Part shown: piece by piece, positions 10,972 through 22,618 of the stretch
Position numbering within the stretch: position 1 is the first letter of the stretch
Layout: each line of letters starts with the position of its first letter
Source: Siderastrea radians
Lineage: Eukaryota; Cnidaria; Anthozoa; Scleractinia; Rhizangiidae
Direction of reading: 5' to 3'
Assembly (NCBI GenBank): GCA_964017195.1
Contig: OZ024898.1
Coordinates: 4,549,482-4,613,481, forward strand
Length of the DNA stretch: 64,000 nucleotides
Notes under the pieces: model-generated
What the model saw: only the letters and a program-made list of their open reading frames with translations
Database searches by the model: none
What the model was told of the DNA's origin: nothing
Translations under genes and position numbers: made by a program

Positions 10972-11063
10972 GGTTGTAGTAAATTTCTTCTAAACACGTT
11001 AAATACGTTAAACCCAGTAAATACGCAAGAATCAGGACAAACTTGGTCACGGTAGTAGTACTT

Positions 11064-12001
11064 GTGCGTGGTGGTAGCAATAGTATATATAATTCATACG
11101 TTTAATAGCGGAACACGCGGGCGAACCCCACCAGCGGAGCACCATTGCTAAGCAAATTTGGTAACCTATCAATCAGAGAAATTTTGGTTTTTGACGTCAG
11201 CGACCGCCCGTACGTACGCCCGTACAGACTCTAGGGGAGGGGAGGGTAGTCCCAAGACAACCCGACGAGGGTGGAGAATGCCATCTTTTGTTGGGGGTAT
11301 TACGGTCACAGAAATTACGTTTTGAAATGGATATTTAAGTGGCGCTCTCGCTAAAAGCGGTCCACTCGATTCCGCGACCCAAAAAAGTTTTCCTTTATTT
11401 TTTGTTTGTGAAAAGGGTTTGGTACACATGTACTAAAACCACTTATTTATTTTCCAGTTCTTTATTTTGGCTTTGCTACAAGCCGAAAACCAATTTTACC
11501 CGCAACGGGATTTCCGGCGGTGATCGAAAGGCTGAAGTTTATGGATTTTGAGAGGCGCGCTACGGCCAGTTAAATGTAGCTTACGAAATTTTGCTTTGAT
11601 CTAGTAACTAAGGTGACCGACCAAGTTCACAGACAAAATGTCGAAAAAGTTGATAAATTTTTTAGCACGCCAGGTAAAGTTAAAGACAACCTACTCTGAA
11701 GCCTATAATGAGATCCCAAAAACAGGCCAAATATAAGAAACAATTTCGCATCGTTTGCTGCCTAAATTGGGTTAAAAAACAACATCACAGCAAAGTTCTT
11801 ACCTTATTTAATCAATTTGTAAGCTCAAATGTGCGGGTTTCTCCTTGGATCACAAGCGAAAACAGGTTAGAACTCCGACATTGACAGCGTGTTAACATAA
11901 ACATCGCTCGTGTCAAAGGTCACTTACATAATCCTAGAACTTGGCAAAAATACATTTTTCGGGGATCCTAGGCCGTTGTTGTTCACCAAAATAAACGTCT
12001 A
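11064..12001. other. Gene-less interval left of the Kolobok-type element
   Basis: A moderately GC-rich stretch at 11100-11300 (GCGGAGCACC, the paired CCCGTACGTACG/CCCGTAC words) looks repeat-derived, but no second copy lies in the window. No coding region recognised. Confidence 0.5.
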
Positions 12002-12005
12002 TTAA

Positions 12006-12025
12006 AGTGCCTATGAAATTATTTT
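12006..12025 (+). repeat. Left TIR of Kolobok-type element (TTAA at 12002-12005)
   Basis: Identical over 20 bp to the inverted complement of the right end. Similarity drops abruptly after that. Confidence 0.9.
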
Positions 12026-12224
12026 GTTTTCCCGATTTCTGGAAGGTTTCACCTTACGTGGTCTCAAAATGAAGGGTTTTAGGGTCCAAAAGGATGCGAA
12101 ACACTTTTTTATCGCATGAAAGTTTTGTTCGTCGTCCCGAAAAGTGGTTCTATTTGCCGCGCAGCCAAGACGATCATGTTACAACGTTGTGACGTAGAAA
12201 CGATGACTCAGTACTGCGGGCATA

Positions 12225-15200
12225 GTGGCCGATCAGGAAAGCGAGAAGAAAGGTGGAAGATATTGCGTAGCCGGAGGCCCCAATATGATGAGTTGTAAGA
12301 ATTCGCAGTTCACTAAAAATGTGAGTTTGCACAAGTTCCCTTCCGAAGTGCGCGAACCAGATAGGCGGGACAAATGGACAAAATTCGTCCTCAGACATCG
12401 ACCGGATTGGAATCCTTCCAAACAATCTCATTTGTGCTCCGTGCACTTCGAGGAGAGTTGCTTTGAACGTAAGATGTCGTTGTCGACAGACAGCAACCTC
12501 CCTAAATTTAGGAATTATCTGCTGATTACAGCCGTCCCCACAAGAGACATGGCGGTGCCTTATAAGTCCCCTGACAGTAAGCGCAAATGAAGGAAGGTAA
12601 GTCGATCATCATTGCACACTTTCGGCTTACTGTTTTCCCGGGATATGATTTGGTGCATTTTGTTCAGCTTTTTAACTTAGACCTATCTTTTGTTTTCGAA
12701 TTTCTAGTGCTATTTTATATTTCTGCATATAGCGCTAGCTTTGGATCGTGAAAGTCTGATACTAAAGCGAAACAGCGAAAATATTGCGATATTATCTGCA
12801 TGCATGCTGTTGCTTGAAATGTCGCACATTTCCGCCATCAGGAAATGAACATGCTAGGTGAACATGATACATTCCTGTACGTGTAAAAAATGTTTTATTT
12901 ATGGAAATTACTTCGTGAAATGAAAAACAAAGAATTACAGAGTACGTATTACTAACTGATTTTTCACCTTAAAGTTAGACTATGATTATGATCTAGATTA
13001 TGCGGCGAAATCACAAAATTATAAGTTATATTACCGGCAAGAAGCTTACCTGACTTTCAAATAAGGTTGGTTTCTTTCTTCGCTTTTTTTTTGTTTTCTT
13101 TAAAGTACGTACTTTTAATTATCGATTTCAGACCATCAGTGATGCGATGAAGGAAACATCGTCATGATCAGTAAAGGCTGCAACTAAAAAAACAAAAAAA
13201 AAGTCTACCACCACTGCCAGTATTAGCGATTCCATGTCTACAGAGGCGGGATCCACCGCAGATGTTTCCTCAGTACCAGGAGAGGCAGTGCATGAGGAAA
13301 CATCCCTAGAAACGGCAGTGCATGAGGAAACAACCATGATGCCCATGAATGTTGAAGCAGAAATCGTGGAGCTCAAGTCTTCACGCAGCTTCACGCCCCC
13401 CCCGTGACATCCACTCCCCAATCGGTGCCAAAGTGCAAGAAATGCCCCCAAAAGGCCAAGAAAATAAAAGATTTGCAGAGGAAGAATAGAAGGCTAGAAA
13501 AACGTCTCAAGTCTCTGGAAGAAATATTCATACTGCTGCAAAATTCACAGGTACAATTTTCGACTGTGTAAATTGCTTTTATGTTATCACACTGAAAGAA
13601 CAATTGCTCAGTAATAGAAGTTATTCTTCGAGTTATACTTGTTTAGTAGATATGCCAAAAAGAATGTTGTCTGCGTGTCATATAATTAGTCAGGTTACCT
13701 GCAGTTTGTTAGCATTTCAGTGCAAACTGTACTGTTTTATTTCCAGAAACCTTTATTCTGATAGTGTCTCTTTCAGTAACTTTGCAACGTAGAAAACTGC
13801 AATGTGTTTCCTGTGCCAAGAAATAAAAGATAGGAAAGCTTACTCACTCTATTGAGGTGACAAGCTACCATAAATTTTTTCCCTTTCATCTGTTAGGATA
13901 AGGAGGAAGAGAGTGACACAGAGGATGAAAAAAATCGTGCACGTGACTCAGATATTGAAACAGATGATGATGATGCTGATAATAACATTCAGGAGGAGGC
14001 CGAGGAAATTTGTGTGAATGAAAGTGATGATGAGCTTCCCGAAGAACCCGACTGGGCTGCGCTGGAGGAAAACATGGGGTCAGCCTGATCAGCAGAGTCA
14101 ACGAGTGAATCAGAAGATGATCGTCTTGAGGGTGACCCTCGTAATAATATCAGGTAATAATATGCAGTATAAATACCAAACCAAGATTAGGGTCCCAATT
14201 AAAGACTGTTGCTTAACAGGATCCCAGTAGCCTGTGGTACTCAAAGAATTGATAGCTCTGCACACTGTAGCACCTAGAATTTTACAGGTTGGGCTCATAA
14301 CTTATCCCAGCTTTTGGATTTGTGGACTCCTTCTAATGTTTTGTAGGCAGCAGCCTCAAGCGGTCCATTCTTCAGCCAACAAGTGCCAAATCTTATATTC
14401 ACTTGCCGTATGGGGGTCCTCGGGGAGGAAAGCCGCACCCGAGTGAGCAGTGGAAATCGACACTAACAAGTTAGGGCAAACCATTCTTCGTCCTCCCCCC
14501 CCCCAACTGCCAACTATTAACTATTGTATTCCACCACTGGTCCCTTAACTACCATTGATACTAATTTTGATTAAAAGGCATATCTATTCCCCTATTATCG
14601 TTCAGTGGATGTATTTGGTAGTATTATTGATTAGTATGGGTTACTTTCTTTTTCAGGGTTGAACCAGGGACACCAACCTATGAAGTTTATTGTATTCTTT
14701 AGTATGCTTATGAAACCATTCAGCATGTTCTACTTCAAGCGTAAGTAGGCAAGCCAACAGTGACAATGAAGTCCACTGCGACCATGGTTACTGTATACCA
14801 GCACTGCTTCAAGTGTGGGGAGAACTCCTTTTATTGGCGTTCCCAACCCTTTGTATCAGGGTCCAAGTATCCAGCTGGGAACCTGCTTTTAAGCTTTGGC
14901 GTTCTGATGGCAGGGGCATCCATCAGCAAGATTCTACTAGTGTTTCGCCACATGGGACTGTCAGCATACAATGTTCGTACATTCTTTATGCATCAAAAGA
15001 CATTCCTGTTTCCTTCAGTTTTACACTACTGGGAGACATAGTGGGCTTCTCTCATTGGTAAGCTCAAAGATGTGAAGGATGTGGTCTGGAGTGGTGATGG
15101 AAGATTTGACTCAATGGGACATAGTGCTAAGTTTGGTGCTTACACTATGTTCTGCACCACGTTACTCAAAGTTGTTCATTTTGAACTGCTCCAGGTAATT

Positions 15201-16934
15201 TATCAAGTAATTTTTTTATTTAAATCTCAACTAGGCCAGTGCTCGATTTGTAACTGCAAAATTGCTGTAAATTTTGAATACTGGTGTAAGCCCTGGTTTG
15301 TGTAAAGCACTTTCTATGCTCCGATTTTTTTAAGGGGCTTATTTATCAGTGGGATGCTTGCTTACATTGTTATAGGAATCACTCATTAGTCAACCCTTAT
15401 TCTGTGCCTGCAGGCTGCACAGTCAGTATTTTCTTCTAGAGAAAGGACTCTTGCCCGACCTTGACATTTCAATGGGCACCATAAGTGGTACTGAGTAAAA
15501 CGTCTCAGTGACACTAAGCAATGTGTTGTTAATTTCTGGACTAAAAATGGAGTTTTCCAAGCTCTCTGCAACACATAAGTTTTGTCTTAACCTTCCTTTT
15601 CTGTTAAATTATTGATTTTAGGCAAACAAGACTGGTGGCAGTTCCACAAATATGGAGTTGGAGGGTGCTAAGAGAGCATTTACTTGTCTGAAATCGGTCA
15701 GAATCTCCATCAAAGTTTTCATTTCAGACCGACACCGAGGCATTGCAAAGTGGACCCGGGAGAGCCAACCCAATACCTCGCATTTCTTTGACATTTGGCA
15801 TATCGCACGCTCGATTGCTAAAGGCATGCTTATGTTCAGCAAGCAGAGTGGTTGTGCCCAAATAATGGACTGGATGAAAGGTGTCCGGAACCACCTATAC
15901 CTGTGCGCGACCTCCAGTAAGCAGGGATTTGAGGCTATGATTCTTGCCAAGTGGAAATCGCTGATGCAACATATTGCAAATACGCACAAGGATCACCCTG
16001 ATTCTCTTTTTGCAAGCTGTGTCCATGAAGTTCTGAAGCAAAGGAAATGGATAAAAATTGGTATTCTTAGTATGTAATTTTCAAAGCTGTATAATAATCA
16101 ATTAAGCTATTCACAATGCAGAATGTAGTGAGCATCCAACTACCAAGATAAAATCTCTAGTCAACAACAGGACTTTGACCTGGCTATGATGCTCATTTGT
16201 TTAAACGGGCACCACTGCATATTGCTTGGTATATTGCTTAAAAGGGACCCCCCTCCCCTCCTCTGCATGTTTGGTACATTACACAGGTATTTGGCTGTAG
16301 TTGGTGGTGTTTATTTTATTTTCGTCGTTGCAGGTACTAGTGTATTTGACAAATTGAACAAGCTCCTAATGAGCAGCAGGCTTCTCGGTGACATCAAGAA
16401 ACTTTCTCCTGATGCGCAAACGAGTTGCCTTGAGGGATTTCATGCTACATTGAACCACTGGCACCCGAAGATGGTGTGCTTTTCATGGCTTGGCAACTTT
16501 GCAGGTACATAGTAACTTGGTTATATTGAATCTGGCTGATACCATTGACCTGAATAAAACCATATTGACCTGATCTTTAGAAGGAAAAAGAATTGAACAA
16601 TCAGTCAATCAAAACCTTTTCTATGTTATTATCAAGCTTACATAGCAGCAATAACACACTTAATGAGGACACTATAAAAATGAATTGCCCATGACAGACA
16701 TCATGGCCATATGCAATGTCTCATATTGTTGGGTGCATGTGAAATATTAGTGCTGGTCTTTTTGTCTTCATGTTTTTTCCTCCTAGGCATATCCTTGCCT
16801 CTCTCCATTTCAACGAGAATGTTAAGCGAGGCACCCAGATATCCAAAAAAGGTGAAGCATACACTAAAGTGACATATCCCAAATTCAAGCTGGGGGAAGA
16901 AGTTGTGAGGGAGGTTGCTGTACCCCCACATATG
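12225..16934 (+). pseudogene. THAP-domain DDE-like transposase, multi-exon, broken
   Basis: Predicted exons (GT-AG edges visible): 12225-about 12575, 13132-13550, 13897-14153, 14657-15194, 15622-16060, 16334-16504, 16787-16934. Exon 1 starts at ATG 12225 and encodes a THAP DNA-binding finger: YC..., SC, LHKFP, W-KF, LCSVHF and the AVPT box. Exon 2 gives a Ser/Thr-rich linker then a coiled coil (KKCPQKAKKIKDLQRKNRRL). Exon 3 is acidic. Exons 4-7 form the catalytic part: CFKCGENSFYW, SGDGRFDSMGHSAKFG, VFISDRHRGIAKW and SCLEGFHATLNHWHP. The D, D and E in these last three are candidate catalytic acids. The usual C-terminal end was not found. Damage includes TGA at 13165-13167, an indel at the C8 run 13396-13403, TGA at 14086-14088 and several stops in exon 4. 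Catalysis would be cut-and-paste DNA transposition in the nucleus. Confidence 0.8.
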
Positions 16935-17774
16935 GTGAGTTACACTAATATGTTATAAAGGAAGGCAAAAATTGTAATGGCAAAAAATCACTAAAAAATG
17001 TCTCAAATTTCAAAACCCTACAATACAACCATAATATAAAAAGTGTTGCCTGAGTTTTGAGAATTGTAACACAATACCTTTAGGAAAAAAAAGAGAAAAC
17101 CAGAAAAAACATTTCATACTTTCTTGACTGACTCACTGATGAACACCAGTGATAGAGCATTATGGGTTTATTTGCTTAACCCTTTACCGTCAGCGTTTCT
17201 CCCTTCGAAAAACGCATTTTTACCGCTAAAGCGCTAAAGCGGTGCCAAATGCCACTAAACTTTGCTACAAAAGCGTTTTCTTACATTTTAGCTCAATTTT
17301 GAGCCAGCTTCTGTTGAAAATTGTACATTATTTTGGTTTCACGCATGCGCATAAGCCAAAATTTGGACTTTTTTTTTTTGCTGATTAATTTCTAATTTTT
17401 TCTCGCTTCTTTTGCTTTCCTTTTTCTCTCCCTTTCTTTTCTCTTTATCTTCTACCCTTTATCACCTTTCTATCCACTGGAAAAGTTTTGGCCTCAGTCC
17501 TTCTAAAAACCTGGAAATGGAACATTGATCAACTAGGTGACTTGGCCTATTTTACCACCAACTTTGCAGCCAAAATTGGACACGTTTTTCTGGTATAGCT
17601 CTGCCAGGATTTGGTCGATATTCAAAATGGACACACGTATGGATGGATCTGTCCTTGCTGTGCTAGCTGCTTATCAAAACAATCTGGTGACGTCAAAAAT
17701 GATGACGTCACAAGTGGCTGAATGGTTCCCGACTTCGACGTCGGGAAAATAAAACTCTTGACGGAAATCTACCC
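16935..17774. other. Interior spacer between the two convergent transposon genes
   Basis: No exon was recognised. A TTAACCCTTTACCGTCAGCG word at about 17177 and an inverted, weaker CTTGACGGAAATC near 17757 hint at a decayed TTAA MITE that may have removed the 3' ends of both genes. Paired TGACGTCA words lie at 17688-17712. Confidence 0.35.
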
Positions 17775-18472
17775 TCAGGTTTCATTGATGAGTTGCGCCA
17801 TCTCGTTTTCACCATTTTCCGTTTGCCCTGCTCGGGGGCGATAACTTTGTCCGCTCTTGTCTCTCAAAAGTGGACTCGCTTGACGGAGTACTGGGCTGTT
17901 AGTCATCGCATTGTAATCGTCATGCTGCGTTATGCACTTTATCCGTTCAATGCTGCCATCGAAGGTCAACTTGTGTCGAGCCTGTAAGACTTCCCAGCAA
18001 CATCGATATTCTAGAGCACTTGTTAGCTGGTCAGTGTTGCACTGACCACAGTCGCACCTGAAAAGCAGATAATGCAAATTAAAAGGGTCGAAATAATGAA
18101 AATCTGCTCTATCTGACAGTCACAAAAGTAAATGAATCTGTGGAAACGTGCAGATGAAAACATCCTACGCTGGCTAACATTCAAAGGCTCCAAAGTTTAA
18201 TCCTATTGTTAAGAGGCTATAATCCAACGAAAAGCATTCTTACCATTTGTCTAGCGGCTTTTCTCCTTCGAATCTCGCTCGTAAATTAGCTGGCGTTAGG
18301 CCATCTGCGTTTTCTTCGTTGTCTTCACTTTCATCGCTCGAGCGGCCAAGCGGTTCGTCTTGATACGGCTCAACCAAATCACTCACGACCATTTCTTTCG
18401 AATCAGAATGATCAGAAGCATCCTGGCTACTTCAGACATCGGAAGAGAAACACAATCGTCGCTGTCCACCAT
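17775..18472 (-). pseudogene. P2X7 C-terminal (ballast/ZCD)-type domain protein, two exons, broken
   Basis: Exon 1 (18472-18244) starts at ATG 18472 with MVDSDDCVSLPMSE. After a one-base frameshift near 18425 it gives SDSKEMVVSDLVEPYQDEPL and an acidic Ser-rich segment ending in RARFEGEKPLDK. A GT-AG intron follows (18243-18058). Exon 2 (18057-17775) opens with WCDCGQC, then a CC pair (YRCCWEV) and the CITQHDDY plus VLRQA motif. This Cys pattern and order match the zinc-binding cytosolic domain at the C terminus of vertebrate P2X7 receptors and its many stand-alone invertebrate relatives. No membrane segment is present, so it is not a receptor. The final conserved AYRQF-like segment is missing. 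Role in the transposon is unknown; DNA or RNA binding is only a guess. Confidence 0.75.
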
Positions 18473-18731
18473 TTGTGACAAAGTAAAAAACAGCTTTTAT
18501 CGACCACCACACTAAAGAGTCGAGGGGAATTTTGACTGATAAACAAAGTGATGATCATCGTTCCTACGTCATCACTTCTCGACTCGTCCCAGTCTCCCCA
18601 AAAAACAGGCGCCAGCTTTGAGCTGAGAGCTCTCATCTTTGAGCAGCTGAAAATCTGGTTTTCCTTTTGCTTACCTGAAAATGGTAATTATTTTCGTTCT
18701 TTGCATATAATAAACTACAGAAAAACACCCA

Positions 18732-18751
18732 AAAATAATTTCATAGGCACT
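18732..18751 (-). repeat. Right TIR of Kolobok-type element (TTAA at 18752-18755)
   Basis: Exact inverted copy of 12006-12025. Confidence 0.9.
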
Positions 18752-18755
18752 TTAA

Positions 18756-19470
18756 GCTTCCTTTAATTGTCGTACATCCAATATTGATCCAGAACAGGAT
18801 GAAAGTTGCGTTAAGTTGATAAATATTCATGGCAGGTGACGCTCGACAAAGTAAACAAAGTCGGGTATCGTAGTTGATCCAAATTTCTGCTCCGGTGTAA
18901 AGGAATAAAAAACATTTTCAAGATCCCTAGAAAAAGAAAAGAAGTTATGTAGTTGAACTCTAACAATGAATTTAGACTATTCAACACCTCCTGCAACTTG
19001 GACGCGGTCGAGGCAGAAAATTATAATTTGAAAAGTTGCAACGAAAATCGTGCTAGTAGTACAGACTCACCTGGGAAGCCTGCCCGAACATGAAATGAAA
19101 TTATTTCGATTAAGTCGCCTAAGTTTGGCTCTAGTCGTTCGGTAGTGGAGTGTAGCAATCTTCTTTTGAGTAGAAATTGTCGAGAAATTGTGGAGTTCGG
19201 AGCAGTTAGAATCACTGATCTCAGACCCTGACAAGATTCTTGGAATTTGCTTACGTCACAATTTGTCACACAATCTTATCAATGTCGCGCGACTAACTTA
19301 TAGTAGCAGGCGAAAATAGAAATTAAAAAAATCCTTTGCGCTTTAGACCCTGTGCACCTTATGACAATTTATGGAAAGTGGTTAACAGTTTTCATCTCGC
19401 AAGTGTGAAAAAAAGGGCGAGCGTGACGGGGCGCATTGGCGTTCACCCAAAATATATGGAGGATATTACA
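18756..19470. other. Gene-less interval
   Basis: No coding region, element end or tandem repeat was recognised between the Kolobok-type element and the palindrome at 19471. Confidence 0.5.
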
Positions 19471-19565
19471 CGGCTGCACGAAGATATGAATTTTATTTTC
19501 GAGTGGTAAAACATTACCTTTTACCACGAGAAAATAATATTCATATATTCAAGCCACTGTGTAAT
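19471..19565. repeat. Imperfect palindrome, about 44-bp arms
   Basis: ACACGGCTGCACGAAGATAT... at the left pairs with ...ATATTCAAGCCACTGTGT at the right around a short CATTACC centre; the innermost TTTTACCAC/GTGGTAAAA is perfect. The right arm overlaps the end of the large inverted-repeat element, so it looks like two related element ends placed head to head. Confidence 0.8.
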
Positions 19566-20419
19566 TTTCTTTTTATTATATAGGCAAAAGTAATTTTGCA
19601 CAAACAACAGTGTAAGAGAGAGAAATGACGTCATCGATATTCTCACCAGTGAGGATATGGAAAATACGCCACTCGAATCGCGGATGTAGTTTCGTGTGAA
19701 CTTTACGAGTGGTCTATTTTCTACTAAAACACTCTTGTCTATATCATAAAGAGAAATGCGTCACAACGCACAGTCCAAAGTCAAATATGAATTAAAATCG
19801 TTTCAAATATAGTAGGAAATGTGAGTTGTTCTCAAAAGCAGTTGAGAGAGGAAACTTTTTTATACTCATGACTAGTTACGTAAAATAAATCAGTCATTAA
19901 ATAAATATTCATTCCATCGCCCAGTAATCACCGGACTGAGGAGCACTACCAAACTAAGATATCCTCAGTGCCACTTCAAATATTGTGCGGGGTGGGGGTG
20001 TTGAAAGAGAGCATACAATTGCATGGGTGTGGCTGAACATTTATTCAATCCAGAAATGACAATATATGAAAAGCTAGACGCTTTCTTGATATCTTTATCA
20101 ATCCGTGACTCTTTGACCATACTACGTTTTCTAATAAACGCAATGACATTTTTCTACATTGTCAAAGGAAGTTGACCAGCATTAGTTCTTCACCAAATTG
20201 GCTAGGGTAATAAAACCGAGTCCTAAAGATCCTTTTATAGTAATAAATAAATCCTTTTGAAGATTGTAGGTGGAAGCGAAACAAAACAAACCGTAGAAAA
20301 TAATCAACGACTAGACGAGCCAACAATTGGATAGGTGTGACGATTTTTTGACAAGTTTGACCAGAGTGCGTTTTCTAGTAAACGCAATGACATGTTTTTC
20401 TAGCCTGAAAGTACCGCAG

Positions 20420-20460
20420 ATAGAATACAATGTACGACTATGTACGACATTGTATTCTAT
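20420..20460. repeat. 14-bp perfect hairpin arms
   Basis: ATAGAATACAATGT (20420-20433) and its exact inverted copy at 20447-20460 around a 13-base spacer, inside the loop of the foldback element. Confidence 0.85.
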
Positions 20461-20695
20461 AACCGCATGCGGGTTTAATTTATGGAAAGGAATAACCCTA
20501 CATTGACAATGGAGACCCTTAACAAAGGCCTTTCCCGACATCTACATGACACAGTTTTAAGCAAGGTTTCGTTAGTGCAGCAGCCTGTCTACATAGCATG
20601 CTTTCTATGGTCGTGAAGAAAGCGTACCTCAACACGAAAGATCTGATCCTGATCAGAGCAAATTTCTATAGGTCCTGTAGTTCAAGGCCTAAGTG

Positions 20696-21346
20696 TCAGA
20701 AATGACATAACTTCCAAAACTCATTTACACTGCAGACAGTTCTCTCCTTAAAGCAAGAACATTCTTCTACCATGTTTCTTGGCTTATTTAATAAAGATGC
20801 CTTCACTTGGCTGGTTTTATAGGGAAGTTCAAAATGCGAACACATGGCCTCAAGCATGGTGACGTTGAATTTAGAAAACGTGTTGAGCCTGACTTACTCG
20901 CACAAGTCATAACCATCAAAAGTTATTGGGTGGCTGAGTCCCACCTGGCTTACAACCTCATCTATAGTATTCTGCCTTTCCTTCTCATCTATAGGTAATT
21001 TAATCCATCTTCCATGAGGCTTAATACTCGTAGACTTCGGCTTGATGTCAATCTTTAAAAAAACGTCAGTTACACCCAAGCCTTTGTCAGCCATTCACTT
21101 CTCAGTCTCAAATCCTCTCCCTCCAACTGTTTCTCTGGCCTTTCTCATGTCCTCTGCCACCTGTACTAAATCAGCTTTTCGGAGTCTTTCCTCGCGAATA
21201 TCAAATCGCCTTGTAGGGTTCACTTTTACCCTCTCCAAAAACCTCGATCCTCCCCCCTCTAGTTCCTGAAGTATCCAGCCCATGTCGCACAATTCGTTCT
21301 TTGTTACTTCATGAACACTTTCCAATTCTGTTGCCCCCGGGGGCAC
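20696..21346 (-). pseudogene. Element-encoded protein with SAP-like motif, two in-frame stops
   Basis: A single frame of about 216 codons runs from 21346 to a TGA at 20696 and is broken only by TGA at 21095-21097 and TAA at 20894-20896. Segments include LERVKVNPTRRFDIREERLR, a Lys/Arg-rich stretch, and HPITFDGYDLC. Near the C-terminal end FSKFNVTMLEAMCSHFELPY, followed by KASLLNK, resembles a SAP helix-loop-helix DNA-binding motif. The N terminus is cut where the CCCCGGGGGC-ended MITE begins. The parent family was not named. Similar proteins are, to my memory, repeated in anthozoan genomes, but a search is needed. Confidence 0.5.
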
Positions 21347-21745
21347 TTCCGATAGTGGAGTATACGGGGAGGCTCCGCCCGAAAGGGGTGACTTTTTTGA
21401 GCCTGCAGCACAGTGAAAGGTTGGAAAAACCGTTATCTTAGTATATTACGTATATTTAGGGTTCTCAAAGTACGCTGCTAAGTAAAAGAGAGAGCAGCTG
21501 CACGAAAGCATGAAAGTTGAGGACCTTTAGTAACCGACCCAGGGTGGCTGAAAGTCCAGACACAAACGTTGCGACAATAGGGTATTCTACTGTTTTGGCT
21601 TATCCTTGAAGTATAAACATGTGTGTAAGAAAGGGCTACATTCTTACTCTGGGTTATGAAAGGGGTGCCATTTGGGTAAGAAAACTGGTATATTTTAAAA
21701 AGGGTAAGGGTTTGAGCTTAGGGACGGGGCTTCCCGTATAAAACT
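21335..21745. mobile_element. GC-rich MITE-like insertion, right end incomplete
   Basis: It begins with a CCCCCGGGGGC palindrome and GTATACGGGGAGGCTCCGCCC. The right end has GGGGCTTCCCGTATAAAACTTT, an inverted relative of the left end, but lacks the terminal CCCGGGGGC. It interrupts the reading frame on the minus strand. Confidence 0.5.
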
Positions 21746-22618
21746 TTACTACTGATAGCTTGGATTCTAGTGTCAGTGATGAAAATGTGGATTCCAAGTC
21801 ACGCCTTTCAAAAAAAACCTTCTGACGTTGCTGTCTTGCCTTGCTGCCGAAGTGAATGTGGTCTTCAAGTCCCTCTCATGTGGAGAACTCACAGAAAAAT
21901 CCTGGCTCCTGGCAAACAAACAGAGCATCTTGACGGGAACCTTTACGATCTTTGCGACTCGGTTTTATTGCCCTAGCCAATTTGGTGAAGAACTAATGCT
22001 GGTCAACTTCCTTTGAGAATGTAGAAAAATGTCATTGCGTTTATTAGAAAACGTAGTATGGTCAAAGAGTCACGGATTGATAAAGATATCAAGAAAGCGT
22101 CTAGCTTTTCATATATTGTCATTTCTGGATTGAATAAATGTTCAGCCACACCCATGCAATTGTATGCTCTCTTTCAACACCCCCACCCCACCCAATATTT
22201 GAAGTGGCACTGAGGATATCTTAGTTTGGTAGTTCTCCTCAGTCCGGTGATTACTGGGCGTTGGAATGAATATTTATTTAATGACTGATTTATTTTACGT
22301 AACTAGTCTTAAGTATAAAAAAATTTCCTCTCTCAACTGCTTTTGAGAACAACTCACATTTCCTACTATATTTGAAACGATTTTAATTCATATTTGACTT
22401 TGGACTGTGCGTTGTGACGCATTTCTCTTTATGATATAGACAAGAGTGTTTTAGTTTTAGTTCACACGAAACTACATCCGCGATTCGAGTGGCGTATTTT
22501 CCATATCCTCACTGGAGAGGATATCGATGATGTCATTTCTCTCTTTTACACTGTTGTTTGTGCAAAATTACTCTTGTCTATATAATAAAAAGAAAATTAC
22601 ACAGTGGCTTGAATATAT

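Larger units (their letters stand above)
10380..11063. mobile_element. Long-TIR element (about 88-bp arms) containing an ACT microsatellite and a nested MITE
   Basis: The arm at 10380-10467 (AAGTACTGCTATTG...GAAATTTACTA) is repeated inverted at 10977-11063 with roughly 85 percent identity. The shared 3' portion AACGTGTTTAGAAGAAATTT is perfect. No transposase is present. Target duplication was not clear. The element shares a mosaic interior with the two features below. Confidence 0.75.
12006..18751 (+). mobile_element. Kolobok-type DNA transposon, 6.75 kb, with THAP transposase and passenger gene
   Basis: Both ends are defined by sequence. A 20-bp terminal inverted repeat (AGTGCCTATGAAATTATTTT at 12006-12025) is perfectly mirrored at 18732-18751, and TTAA flanks each side (12002-12005 and 18752-18755). 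A TTAA target together with a transposase that begins with a THAP zinc finger is the Kolobok combination; piggyBac shares the TTAA but lacks THAP. The interior has a multi-exon transposase on the plus strand and a two-exon P2X7-C-domain gene on the minus strand, tail to tail. Both are broken, so this copy is not autonomous today. Confidence 0.85.
19543..22618. mobile_element. Large inverted-repeat (foldback-type) element, arms about 680 bp, loop 1.7 kb
   Basis: The left arm 19543-20231 and right arm 21947-22618 are inverted copies with high identity throughout. Shared stretches include the ATGCCATTG-like CAATTGCATGGGTGTGGCTG, CACCGGACTGAGGAG and TTGACTTTGGACTGTGCG words. The loop carries a broken reading frame (minus strand) and an inserted MITE. 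The right end abuts the satellite exactly. ATAT stands on both sides of ATTCAAGCC/GGCTTGAAT, which may be a 4-bp target duplication or part of the repeat. Superfamily not assigned. Confidence 0.8.

Noticed and set aside
11100..11300. GC-rich segment considered as a structured RNA gene
   Set aside because: No tRNA, snRNA or rRNA signature could be identified; it looks like repeat-derived sequence.
17177..17770. Possible TTAA MITE inside the Kolobok-type element
   Set aside because: Only the left end is convincing (TTAACCCTTTACCGTCAGCG); the right side lacks the matching terminus and TTAA.
20341..20400. Partial repeat of the foldback arm (TTTGACCA...CGTTTTCTA.TAAACGCAATGACAT) in the loop
   Set aside because: Real similarity to 20110-20150 but too short and diverged to define a separate feature.
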